This document shows, piece after piece, positions 1 to 9,919 of a DNA stretch of 64,000 bases. A model generated the notes under the pieces. It was not told the origin of the DNA. It searched no databases and worked only from the letters and a program-made list of their open reading frames with translations. Location: positions 26,834,558-26,898,557 of the forward strand of contig NC_030388.2 of the NCBI RefSeq assembly GCF_001625215.2, written 5' to 3'. A program made the translations under genes and the position numbers. Numbering within the stretch: the stretch's first letter is position 1; each line of letters begins with the position of its first letter. Source of the DNA: Daucus carota subsp. sativus. Its lineage: Eukaryota; Streptophyta; Magnoliopsida; Apiales; Apiaceae.

Positions 1-78
1 CCACAGATCATCAGTGAAATTACTCATAACCAGTTCCCAGGGTTTTGATGCTCCCTTACTCCTGTTATTTTCATCCAT
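1..78 (-). CDS. F-box/FBA protein, N-terminus only (cut by window edge)
   Basis: The complement of the first 78 bases encodes 26 residues from an ATG at 78, beginning MDENNRSKGASKPWE and ending in the first F-box residues TDDLW. This matches the N-termini of the intact minus-strand F-box genes ending at 14,284, 19,727 and 28,874, so the gene continues to the left of the window. The leader just upstream carries AAACCCTAA (complement of 102-110), as in every minus-strand copy. The start was chosen by alignment to the shared Met-Asp-Glu. Whether the complete gene is intact cannot be seen from here. Confidence 0.8.
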   Translation of the reverse strand, partial: MDENNRSKGASKPWELVMSNFTDDLW

Positions 79-492
79 ATTCAAAGAGCTTTGCCGCAAA
101 ATTAGGGTTTAGAAATAAAAGAATCGAGATGAAGGAGTGTTTTCTGATTATAGAGACACAGGTACAAGAATTGGGATGCTAAAAGAGGCCAGAAGCCAAG
201 CGGCTGGGAAGATCATAATGGGCCGGGTTGTGATTTAAATTTAAATATTGTTTTTAAATCAATTCTGAATTTAAACGGATTTTTGGTTGGTGGACTTTAA
301 TTGGTTATATATATTGAGTGGAGTTTTTTGGGGGACAAAAAATTGTGGAGTCTTGGAGACCACCCTTATAGCCATTGGATGGAAACAAAATCCAACGATC
401 CACCTTATATCCGCGCTCATAGATTTTTTGATACTTTTTAAAAATAAAAAAAGAAAACACATAATGGGTGTATACAGTTCTGCAGTTCCGAT

Positions 493-2129
493 TTGAGCGG
501 TTATCAAAATCCCGCAAACAGCTCTCTTGTGGAAATCCGCCGTTACGGAGCAAGCGAGGCACAAAATCTGGATACTCTCTTTCTTATTCAAAGCGATTTC
601 TTTGTTCTTCAGAGAACATTGACTTGTCCTGTACAAACAAGTGCGGCACCGGTGAGTACCGAGTCGAAATATAGTCTAGGTACTGCACTTTTGCCTTGTC
701 CTAGATTATCTTGTAACTGTGTTCTGCATGTCAATTTTAAGGTATTATATGTTTATGACATGGGTCTTTTTATCTCTCACTGCGTTTTCGATTAGCATTC
801 GGCGATTTGATTAGAGGCGATTGTGTTTTTTTTTATTGGACAAAGAAGGGGTTGCATATCAGTGTTTGATGCTAATTCTTTGTTGTTAATGTATATTTTA
901 TTAATTTTGCGGAACAAAAGTTTGTGGTACATCACTGATTCAATTCAATTTGATAAATGTTCTGCATTTCGAGTGTCGCGAAGCTTATGACCAAATTGGG
1001 GTTTTAAGAAAATGTTGGTACTATGTATGACTGATGAGTTTGTGACGGTCTATAATCTTTCAAGTCTTGCACTGGGGAAATTGTTTTTAAAGTATTATTT
1101 TTTTTGGGTGGGGGACTATGTGATGAGTTTACAACAGGGCGATTAGTAGCGTGCTGCAAAGGATTGCATTTTATTTTGAGTATCATATGATAAAGATGTT
1201 TTGTTCTGAAGTCATTAAGCAGGTCAAGTGATGCACTTTGTGTTGGAGTAATTCGAATGTATTTCTTAAGTCCTGCAATGATTCAAATTTTTGTAAGTTG
1301 TTGTTTTAATTTGTAGCTTCCTTTAATTTGTATGTTTGTACCGCTTGATATTCTATGTTGTTTGGCACGTATCCCGTTCTCTAAATTTTATTTTACATAT
1401 CGATGCTGGATTGCAGATTATCAATTTCCATCGGCTTAGGTTTGCATGACTAATCTTTTTCCTTTCACATGTAGAATATTTCTCTTAAACAAAGTTGTTA
1501 CTTGAGGGTGCATTTATCCATTTATTATTATGAATCCATCGGTGTGTGCAAATGTTAGGGGTAGGATCCAATCAAATTCTGCGCATTAAAACAAAGAAGC
1601 TTGTCAGGATATAGGCTGCTTTTTACCTACATATTCCGTGTTGTATTTATATAATTGAGATTCTTTATAAAAGCAATTGCACATACACATGTATCCAGTA
1701 TTTAATGGAATGTCATTGTCTTTCAGAAGCTTGTAGGTTCTTTTAGGTGTCCATTATACAGGCTTATATATACTCTCTTGAAATCTTGTTTTAGCTGATG
1801 ACATGTAGAAAATGCAGGACACGTGTTATTTCTACTAATCCCAGGGGAAGAGTTTTTTGAATGATGACACTCCATGTTTTTGTCTTGGTGCAGGGAGAAA
1901 GCGCAGCAGCAGGCTTATTGGAAGCCCTTGAGTGTTTAATTGGCTGAAGAAGCAGCCCGTCTTTGTTAATCTAGTTGAAGATCAAAATGTTAACAATACA
2001 ACTAAGGTGGACGGAAAAACCAAGTCCGGGAAAAATAGGGGAAGTTTGGGAGTACCATCTCCTTATGGTGACGAGTGCCTTAGAAGATTGGAGACGAGCG
2101 AGGAAGATGACGTTGAAAACTCGAAATAG
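493..2129 (+). other. Possible spliced transcript of unknown identity
   Basis: An ATG-led frame (493-651) runs into a strong donor (CACCG|GTGAGT at 651/652). A plausible acceptor (GGTGCAG) precedes 1,894. Joining the two gives only short frames: from the 493 ATG the protein stops about 18 codons into the second exon, and from a 468 ATG about 12 codons in. A separate open stretch at 1,932-2,129 (contains NWLKKQPVFVNLVEDQ, acidic end) is in neither frame. This is either a non-coding or short-peptide transcript or a decayed gene. I recognise no family. The rest of 79-3,070 shows nothing else I can support. Confidence 0.2.
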
Positions 2130-3134
2130 TGTGAATACATGATTTGGAACTTAATTTTTTATTGTGTAATTTTTAGACAGGTAGAAAGTAGCAGAATATT
2201 GTCCCTTCACAGGTTTTGCTTAATGTCCCTTTCATATCTGAATATACTTCTGCGCCAAGTAAACTATAAGTTTTGGCTTCTGTTTCCATTGTTCGATGAT
2301 CTGAATAGATTTTTTTTGGAATACTGAGTGAGGACGGCTTGACTACTAATACAATACCTCTTGGCCAAATTACATTGAAAGAACTAGCAATTCTGATCCC
2401 CAATAAAGTATCTGCAAAAGCAACAAATTTTTTTTCACGTTACTTGCTACGCCCTTGCATATACCTGACTGAAATATATAAGCATGCCTAAGCCAAACTA
2501 GAATATAGGAACAATGTTGGAAAATCACTCAGTGTGTTACATGCTTTGGTTGTCTTCAGAGGATTTTTTTTCTTACACTGGAAGAACATTCTTCTTATAG
2601 GATGCCATGAATTTATATGTCATCTTCATGCTATTCTTCTGTCCACATTCTTCTCTACAAATTATTATTTGTTGTGGCTGAAGTTTTTAGAAGTAAAATT
2701 ATTTGGTATCCTCTCGGTCCTATTACTTAGTAGTACAAGGAAGCAAGTTCTGCTACCTTGTTATTGTCATATGTCTTACTGTGGCAGACTTGTCATATTT
2801 TCCTGCAACTAATTTCAAGTCGGTTAGAGTTGAAAGAGAATTTTTTTTAATTAAAAAACAATATAATTTCTAGTCGTTACAAACATTTTTGTATATAAAG
2901 CAGAGCAGGATCAGCTAGGCCTTTTCTTGACTCTGTTTGGTACAGTGCAGTGAGTTGGAGAAGGTTCCACCGGTCCTGTCCCTCAAAGGAAGCAATTAAA
3001 AAAATGCAACAACTCCATTTCAGTCAAGCAGTAAAATTTTAAAATTCACTATGTTGATATTTATAGCCAGGCCTTGAGATCAACCACATTAGCTTATGGT
3101 TTAGTAATATACAGTCTTGTTTCTTATCCTTCAG

Positions 3135-3340
3135 CTCTGCCTATCACTTCGCCCCCAGCACCAGAAAACCAAAAGATCAGGCACCTTTATTGTCCCCCAG
3201 TAGTACTCTTACACCATCGCAGCCAAGTAAATTTTCTTTTCCCACAACTTCTCCCTGCATCGTTCCATATGTCCCACCAAGTGCTTCTCAGGGACAGCCA
3301 CCGCCTACTAAAGACCCTGAACTGGCTCCCGAAGATCCAG
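3135..3340 (+). other. Exon-like Pro/Ser-rich segment
   Basis: A 206-bp stretch lies between an acceptor-like TTATCCTTCAG (ends 3,134) and a donor-like CCAG|GTAAAC (3,340/3,341). The frame starting TCT GCC TAT at 3,136 is open throughout and encodes about 68 residues rich in Pro and Ser (SAYHFAPSTRKPKDQ near the start, KDPELAPEDP at the end). The composition resembles the extracellular juxtamembrane part of plant cell-surface receptors or arabinogalactan-like proteins, but no domain is visible and no partner exons were found. It may be a single captured or orphan exon. Confidence 0.3.
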
Positions 3341-3392
3341 GTAAACAGTTGAATAATAATTAACCAGACTTTAGCACCACCAGGAGTGACAA

Positions 3393-3829
3393 CTACTTTG
3401 GGGCCAGAACTTTGGGGTATATAGATTCACCTACATCAACAATATCATCTATGCTCTCCTCATCAATCTCACCACTTTCATCATTAGAATCTCTAAATGA
3501 ATGCTCGGAATCGGAACTCTCAATATGAGTGACATCCGGAGCACCTAAAAAGAAAACACTTTCAAAATTAAATCCTAAACCAATTTAGTGAACACATGTC
3601 ATGTCGTGCAAAACAACAGAACAAGGAACTGAACAGCGAACGAACAGGGAGATGTTTAAAAAAAATGAAAGCCGAACATAAGATTACTAATAGAACAAAA
3701 GACAAACACCTACAACACGTATTACACACAAAAATTTACAGTATTAAAAACTCTAGGAACTGAATCAATGAAAGTAAAACAACAAATTACTATGAATTAC
3801 TTACTCCCATCTGGATTCTGATTAGACAT
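3393..3829 (-). CDS. Small acidic two-exon gene, 58 residues, unknown function
   Basis: Exon 1 is 3,805-3,829 (ATG at 3,829, MSNQNPDG, then donor A|GTAAGT). Exon 2 is 3,393-3,544 (acceptor CTTTTTAG, ending VLAPK and TAG). Joining them gives an uninterrupted 58-residue protein rich in Asp, Glu and Ser (EIDEESIDDIVDVGE). The splice signals match the consensus and the phase agrees, which argues for a real transcript. No domain is recognised. The DNA of exon 2 (GAGCATTCA...GATTGATGAGGAG) resembles the 3' end of the F-box gene at 11,105-11,152, and the acidic Ser/Asp tail recalls the C-terminus of the gene ending at 16,943, so it may derive from the tail of an F-box copy. That origin is inference. 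Confidence 0.4.
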
Positions 3830-4070
3830 TATAATTACGTGCAACAAATGAATGATTTTATCGTCGCTTTAAACACAGAGACGAAAGGGTGAAGAGAGAT
3901 TATAAAATGATAGGAAGAATGCAGGACACCATTGCAGGCTCTACTCCTGAACTTGCTCATGTTGTTGTAACTGCCGCATGACTCACGATGCGGGCTGAGA
4001 CAATACAAAGAATCTTTGCGCGGCTGATTGTATCAAATTACAAATAAAATATTTGTTTTAAAAAACAAAA

Positions 4071-5133
4071 CAGTAATACTCCCGTCCGTTGGATCATCAC
4101 TAAATGGAGGGCCTAGATTTGGACTCCAAGACTCCAAACAATTATAGGACTCCAAATAACTTTTGTCTATATATATTTATATAAATCTCTTGAGTTATAG
4201 ATATTTTTTTATCTTTATCTGAGTATAGTTAAATATTTACTCAATTTTAATATTTTCAGCAAAATCCTTTTCATTTAAAAGACTGTCAAATTTAATTTAG
4301 ATTTAAAAAATATTTTAGTCACTTAGTTTGAAATAAAATACTCCTTTTGTCCCATAATAAAAGTCGTTTTGAATTTTTACATGTAACTTGAGGTGTAAAA
4401 AACATAACTCTACATATTATTTTTTAAAATTTCTTTTTATAAGTAAAAATTTAATATCTAAATTTTTATTCAGGGAAAAAATTGAAAAATAATATGTAGA
4501 GATTTGTTGTTTTTACATATCAATATATTTGTGAAAAGTTAAAGCGACTCTTATTATGGAACCGAAGGAATATCTCTTTTATAATCATAAAAACACGCTT
4601 TCAAGGAACCTGTAAAATATTTCATCATTTTTAATTTCATTTAAATTGTTATATTAGATCAAATAATTAGAATAATTATTATTAATTATTTTATAATGAT
4701 TTATTTTGTCGACTAAATTTATAATTTCAAAGATATAAATATATTTAAAATTAATTTTATCAAATAAAATCTCATGCAATTTGTGATTGAGTAATTAGTT
4801 CAAAATAAGATGATAAATATTTAACATTTAAAGAAATATGAACTTTTATATAGATGCATTATTTTCATCCAAAATAGATTACTCAAGTTCAAAATAAGAT
4901 GATATATATTTTAATATTTAAAAAAAATGAATTTTATATAGATGTCTTATGTTAATACAAACTAGTGTCAAATATATTTCTAAAAAGTTTGAAATGGAAT
5001 AATATGCGTTCAAATACATGTCATATTGATCACTCATTTTTTTCGTCTTTTTTATTCTTTCAATTAAGGGTTTACAAAATAAATAAAATTATTAATATTT
5101 TCTGTTTAGAATATATTTCATTTCAAGATATAT
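4071..5133. other. AT-rich intergenic stretch
   Basis: No coding frame is visible. Besides the Stowaway-like element at 4,341-4,570, the stretch holds an imperfect direct repeat: AAAATAAGATGAT...TATATAGATG occurs at about 4,802-4,856 and again at about 4,892-4,944. Confidence 0.5.
4341..4570. mobile_element. Stowaway-like (Tc1/mariner) MITE
   Basis: This 230-bp AT-rich element has ends CTCCTTTTGTCCCATAATAA and, inverted, TTATTATGGAACCGAAGGAA. It is flanked by TA on both sides (4,339-4,340 and 4,571-4,572). The ends are the CTCCCTCCGTCCC class seen four more times in this window. It has no coding capacity and the ends have diverged, so it is an older copy. Confidence 0.75.
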
Positions 5134-5141
5134 ATTATTAG

Positions 5142-5784
5142 TAGACCTGATAAACAGTTCGGGTCATGTACTTTCATGTTTTCATGTATTCCACAACAAA
5201 CCTGAACCCGAACTGTTTCGGTTTCGTGTACCAATTCTGGGACACGCACACGAACTGAATTATTTCGTATTAACACGAACCGTACACGTTAAATACACGA
5301 AACGTCTCGTGTACGTTCCATGTACCACGAACGGTCCGGATGAAATGTACACGAAATACACATTTGCACACGAAAATACACCAATTTCACAATAAATCTA
5401 TTATTTTTACAATTTTTCTGTGACAAACAATAGATTAGACATATAATAAATTCATAAGATAACAGAAATAAAATAACATAATTGAAATTAATTATTGAAT
5501 ATATAAGTTCACGTAGTTTGCAGGCTATTACGTGAGCTCGTGGGTTTACCCAATGCGCATCCGAAGGATAGCGGCTGCGGTTCCTCCGTTAAAAAAAAAA
5601 GTATAATATATTTTTTAATTTATATTTATTTATTTAGTTCGTGTACCTGTATTAAAAACCGAACCTGGCACTAATTGTAACATGTATTTTTTGTGTTCGT
5701 GTATTTTCGTATTCGTGTATCGAATATTGAAAACCAAATCCAAACTTTTCGTGTCGTGTTTCGTGTACCGAATTGTCAGGTCTA
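5142..5784. mobile_element. Non-autonomous hAT-like element, 643 bp
   Basis: The ends are TAGACCTGATAA and, inverted, TTGTCAGGTCTA. An 8-bp target duplication ATTATTAG flanks it at 5,134-5,141 and 5,785-5,792. The sub-terminal arms are full of CGTGTA / TACACG repeats (cacgaac, cgtgtacc), a pattern of sub-terminal transposase-binding sites in hAT elements. There is no open frame. A SINE-like fragment lies inside it. Confidence 0.7.
5512..5600 (+). mobile_element. SINE 3'-end fragment (Au-like)
   Basis: The segment GGGTTTACCCAATGCGCATC followed by CGAAGGATAGCGGCTGCGG and an A-run (5,589-5,598) resembles the tRNA-derived body and tail of plant Au-type SINEs as I remember them. Only about 80 bp are present, so it is 5'-truncated. 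It lies inside the hAT-like element and was either inserted there later or is part of it. Confidence 0.5.
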
Positions 5785-5982
5785 ATTATTAGTATGATTT
5801 CTATTATTTTAGAAAAAATTAAATTATTTTTGTTATTTCTTGTTTGATAAATGAGTTAATTTAATAATAAAAAATCATACGGTATCTACACAAACAGTCG
5901 TTTCGAACAAACAAAACACAGAAACAATCACTGATTAATCCATTCTTCTCGAAGATAAAATCACATTCTTCTTTGGAGATAA

Positions 5983-6038
5983 AATCACGTGATTTGTTTT
6001 TTTTTTTTTTTTTTTTTTTGAGAATCACGTGATTTGTT
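5983..6038 (-). repeat. Mini-insertion: T-run flanked by a 16-bp direct repeat
   Basis: AATCACGTGATTTGTT occurs at 5,983-5,998 and 6,023-6,038. Between the copies lie 24 bp: 21 T followed by GAG. Read on the minus strand this is CTC plus poly(A) between target duplications, as left by a retroposon truncated almost to its tail. Confidence 0.7.
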
Positions 6039-6087
6039 ATTTTATATTTTATTTATAATGTAAAATTGGAAATTTGTAATATGTTAC

Positions 6088-6201
6088 CTGAGTTAATTCC
6101 TCCAATAGCACGGTCAAGATCATTTATCCTCTTTAACGACAGGGTCTTGTAATATACAGGCATCACATACACAAGTTGTGATGGCTGCTGATGATTAGGA
6201 C
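6088..6201 (-). other. Exon-like 38-codon segment of unknown gene
   Basis: On the minus strand an acceptor-like ATTCTCAG ends at 6,202 and a donor-like CAG|GTAACAT follows 6,088. The 114 bp between are open in one frame, with residues including QLVYVMPVYYKTLSLKRIND. It lies downstream of the F-box pseudogene. A decayed copy of its 3' half plus donor sits at 17,731-17,775, downstream of another F-box copy, so it belonged to the duplicated block. I do not recognise the family. Confidence 0.3.
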
Positions 6202-7026
6202 CTGAGAATGAAAAAATAGATACTAGTATCTTGGTGGCAACACATACACAACAGCCTTTACATTGTGCAAAGCTGTTCAGAAACCGTACAATTAGTGTCG
6301 CTGTCTAATAGCAAATTCTTATTATTAGCAGATCTGAATGGCACCGTTTACTTATCCAACTTAGTATCTGACAAAGCTACAAAATGCAATATTGATGCTT
6401 GCAGTTAGTACTTGATTCATTCGTTTGGATAAGACATGAATTTACAATTAGGTTTCTCTAGTGTGTGCCCATGGGCACATGCTAGAAAAACCGTTTACAA
6501 TTACATCATAATTAGATGAAATAATTCATAGCTTTTCTGACTGAAAGATATGAATTATCAAAATATATCTTTGTTTAATGAAATAACTTTAATCCTGGCT
6601 TTCAGCTACTGACATTAACGCTGGTGATTATCACAGGATTCAAATTAATTAAAACTCTGCTTAGTTATTCAACATATTACATTTATATCTCCTATATATG
6701 TGTATACTCATTCAATTCAACTGATAAGTGATCACCTTGTTTTTCTTAGCAGTACTGTACATAGAAAGTTGTCATATATTTTGATCAGACCAGATGCACT
6801 CTGAAACCCTTTGTGAAGGGTCAGTACATGCAAATATATAATTAAAACAACAAAATATCGCATTAAGCAATACATTAACTAGTAGAATCTAAACAAATTC
6901 AACAAAACACTAAAGCAAAAATTCCAACTCCCTTGTGGCTACTCTTTCCACCATTAACATCAATCGGAAATACCTTCACTCATCCATTCTCAACTCCCAT
7001 CCTGAAGAATCCTGCAACCTCAAAGA
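6202..7026. other. Duplicated flank of the minus-strand F-box block
   Basis: This stretch aligns by eye with 17,935-18,540 (for example CTTTAATCCTGGCTTTC at about 6,590 and 18,108, and GCACTCTGAAACCC at about 6,794 and 18,312). Shorter parts recur at about 12,360-12,550 and 27,240-27,390. No intact gene is visible. It records segmental duplication of the F-box gene with about 1 kb of its 3' side. Confidence 0.6.
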
Positions 7027-8159
7027 TTAAGCAGCCCACTTGATTCGTTTGAATCCCGTGAGTGAAAACAAGCTCTTCGTATACTTAAGAGATTCACAGT
7101 GTGCAAACTTAGGATAACTAGGGACTTTCGTGGTTAATTTGTTATTCGAGTTATACAATAACCCATCACCTCTTACGTCAGATAGTAAAAATTGAATATT
7201 GTTAAAAAGGCCCTCAACAAAGTTAAACGACACACCTACTTCAAGACTGAGCACTTTAGTCCATTATGCCTCAACTCCACCGCCAGAAAGACATGCCTCA
7301 TTGTCTAATGTCCACAATTTAATCTTATTGTCCCAAATACTATCATAAGAAATGAAGGCAATAGTATCCTTGAATTCAGCGATGTGCGTTCCACGACAAC
7401 TCTTAACATCATCAGAAGAACCAACAGGGAGCTTAATATCACAAATAAACACCTCCTTGTTTAAATCAAAAGCAATCATAGCTTTGATACCACTGATACC
7501 ACTATAGTATCCCATTGCTAACAAAAATCCGTGAAAGCATACATGAAATTCGATGTATCCGGAGATATGAATAAGCTCGTGCTTAATCTTTCGCCAAGCA
7601 TTCCTGTTTGAAGAATAGACCTCGGCAGAAAGACTTCCATATATAACTCTAAGCCTAAAGCAGCACCAAACATAGTAGCATTGGGTATAGTATAAGGGGG
7701 AATGAGCTTGGACTGCTTACTGGCGGGATTCCAAAGATATAAATCATCATTCCTCGGCTTGGAGACACAAACCGAGACAAAGAATCCCACATTCCGAACC
7801 AATAAGTAGAGAGTAGTCTGGCTCAAAGGGATACTCACCTCGCGAGTAAGGAAAATTCAAATTCTCTAAAATGCGCTTCAAATCGAGATGATAGAGTGAG
7901 AAATGGCCGTCATCTCCTACTTCGAGATGATAGCCTCTTTTATGGTGAACGATGAGGATTTGATCATCTTTAGGAGATGTGATAAGGCGAAACGATGACT
8001 CGAAATAACGGAGAACCATGATTTGGACACCGATTTGAATCAGAGTAACGACTCGAATGGAAGGCGGAGGAAAATCTCAGTCCACAGATCATCAGTGAAA
8101 TAACTCATAACTAGTTCCCAGTGTTTTGGAGTTCTCTTGGTCTCGCTATTTTCATCCAT
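7027..8159 (-). pseudogene. F-box/FBA pseudogene
   Basis: The copy begins at ATG 8,159 (MDENSETKRTPKHWE) and ends in KRIKWAA at 7,027, so both ends of the gene are present. Inside it is broken many times: a TGA in place of the Arg codon within the F-box (ESLL*FKSV, about 8,041); a loss of about 10 bp after the F-box (SHL to PKDD) that shifts frame; further deletions around the CVSK and GFGFDH regions of the FBA domain; and a TAA within EASWTK (about 7,266). The closest relative by eye is the intact gene at 18,543-19,727. Confidence 0.9.
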
Positions 8160-8359
8160 ATTCAAAGAGCTTTGCCGCCAAATTAGGGTTTGGGAATAAA
8201 AGAATCGAGATTGATGATTGTTTTCTTATTAAGCTAATTCTCTTTTTACTTTAGGACAGAACCGTGGGAAGCTAGGAGTCGGACAGGAGAGTAAAGAAGC
8301 GGAGGACTTCAATGGGTCGGGTTTTGATTGGGCTGAGCTTAATTCAAATTTAAATATAT

Positions 8360-8409
8360 AAAGTTTTAAACTAAACTCTTTTTTTTTTAGCAAAGTTTTA
8401 AACTAAACT
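8360..8409 (-). repeat. Mini-insertion: T-run flanked by an 18-bp direct repeat
   Basis: AAAGTTTTAAACTAAACT occurs perfectly at 8,360-8,377 and 8,392-8,409. The 14 bp between are C, a T-run and AGC. On the minus strand this is GCT plus an A-run between target duplications. Confidence 0.75.
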
Positions 8410-8561
8410 TAAGTTTATGGGACTCTTAATTGGGTGGAATTTTGTTTGTTATTTAAATTCATATATAATGTAGTTCAAATATATTTCTAATTTTATATTT
8501 ATTTGAATATAGTTTATGTATTTATTCAACTTTAAAATTTCAAGTATATTAGTAAAAAAAA

Positions 8562-9226
8562 GGGCTTTTTTTATTTATAACCACGTTTTCAATCTTATTT
8601 TCAAAAATACCACCTTCTCCAATCTTATTTTCAAAAATACTACCTTCTCTAAAATATTTTCAAAAATACTGTGGTTGCATATGCAACCATATATGCAACT
8701 GAATTCCTGATTTCAAGTTCCAGTTTTCAAATGTCATTTTCGACCTCATATTTGGAATCCATATATTAGATTGCAATAAAATCAACTGAATGCAACCTCA
8801 TATGCAACTAAATGCAACCTCATATGCAACTAAATGCAACTGAAAACTGTAAGTTACAACTGATGTATGGCTGCCCCTGGCAGGGCCATTAGATTGCAAT
8901 AGAATCAACTGAATGCAACCTCATATGCAACTGAAAACTGTAAGTTACAACGGATGTATGGTGTGCCCCTGGCGGGGCCATTAGATTACAATAGAATCAA
9001 CTGAATGCAACCATATGCAACTGAATACAACCATATGCAACCATATATGCAACTACAATTCCTGATTTCAAGTTTCAGTTTTCAAATGTCATTTTCGACC
9101 TCATCTTTGGAGTCGATATATATTTTTGAAAATATTTTAGAGAAAGTAGTACTTTTGAAAATAAGATTGGAGAAGGTAGTATTTTTGAAAATAAGATTGA
9201 AAAAACAGTATACAAGATAATTCCCC
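8562..9226. mobile_element. Mutator-like MITE with long inverted arms and an internal minisatellite
   Basis: The 665-bp element starts GGGC and ends CCCC, flanked by a 9-bp duplication TAAAAAAAA (8,553-8,561 and 9,227-9,235), the target size of Mutator-like elements. Long arms (about 8,590-8,680 and 9,115-9,200) are inverted copies with repeated TATTTTTGAAAATA-type motifs. The centre holds about two copies of a roughly 110-bp repeat (containing GTAAGTTACAAC, GCCCCTGGC, CATTAGATT) and many GCATATGCAAC motifs. A direct repeat (ATTCCTGATTTCAAGTT...) stands next to each arm. The A/T-only duplication makes the exact edge slightly uncertain. Confidence 0.75.
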
Positions 9227-9235
9227 TAAAAAAAA

Positions 9236-9800
9236 TTCAAGTAAAATACTTTTCCTTTAAAAATAGTAATATCTTATCAAAAAATTTTAATTATTTAATT
9301 TAAATAAAACACTTAATTTAGATATAATATAAATTTAAAATTATTTTAATAAATTTATATAAATTATCAGGCGATTTGACCGCGATTAACTAGTTCCAAA
9401 TAAGGTGATAAATACTTTAATGCTTATAGAATAATGAAATAAATTTTGTCATAAAATAAATATGGTTATTAATCTTTCTATTTGAAATATATTTCCTTCT
9501 CATCATCAAATATAAAAAAATTCCTATTTTTAATAAATCATATTTATATACTTCTAGGATATACACTCCTCAATTAAGAAAGTCATGTCAATTATTTATT
9601 TCATTACATCAAGATAATTTTCACTTAACGAACTAATCATTTTATATCTAAAAATATTTTCCCATAACTTAGACCTTATTTTTGGTTCATCATCTACATA
9701 TAATTATTGTTAAGAAATATATTAGTATCCTTTACAAGTAGTACTATTTATTTTATGCACGTGTAAAACGACTCTGTTCTGACAAAAAAAAGGTCTGACT
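9236..9800. other. AT-rich upstream region of the F-box gene at 9,920
   Basis: No coding signal is visible. The last about 300 bp (GGAAAGTCAT, CACTCCTCAATTA, GTGTAAAACGACTCT) align with 15,110-15,390 upstream of the second plus-strand F-box gene, so the promoter was duplicated along with the gene. Confidence 0.5.
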
Positions 9801-9814
9801 GTTGATATATTTAA
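9801..9814 (+). promoter_or_regulatory. Conserved TATA-like box upstream of F-box gene
   Basis: GTTGATATATTTAA lies about 110 bp before the ATG at 9,920. It is identical to the box at 15,403-15,416 before the other plus-strand F-box gene, within flanks that are otherwise AT-rich and diverged. The match to a TATA box is by motif only. Confidence 0.5.
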
Positions 9815-9919
9815 GGGGCTTCTCATTCTCATAATTGTCTCTTATGAATTCTCAGTTGTCTTATCATGTCATATAAACACCTATTGCTTTCAGGCAATAA
9901 TTTTCGAGTCTCTAGAAAT

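Noticed and set aside
271..636. 121-codon minus-strand frame near the window start
   Set aside because: No domain, low-complexity hydrophobic run, overlaps other frames, and no splice or start support.
9866..9919. Upstream ATG of the plus-strand F-box genes as true start
   Set aside because: Not excluded, but the Met-Asp/Asn-Glu start is common to all copies, while the upstream residues match only between the two plus-strand copies.
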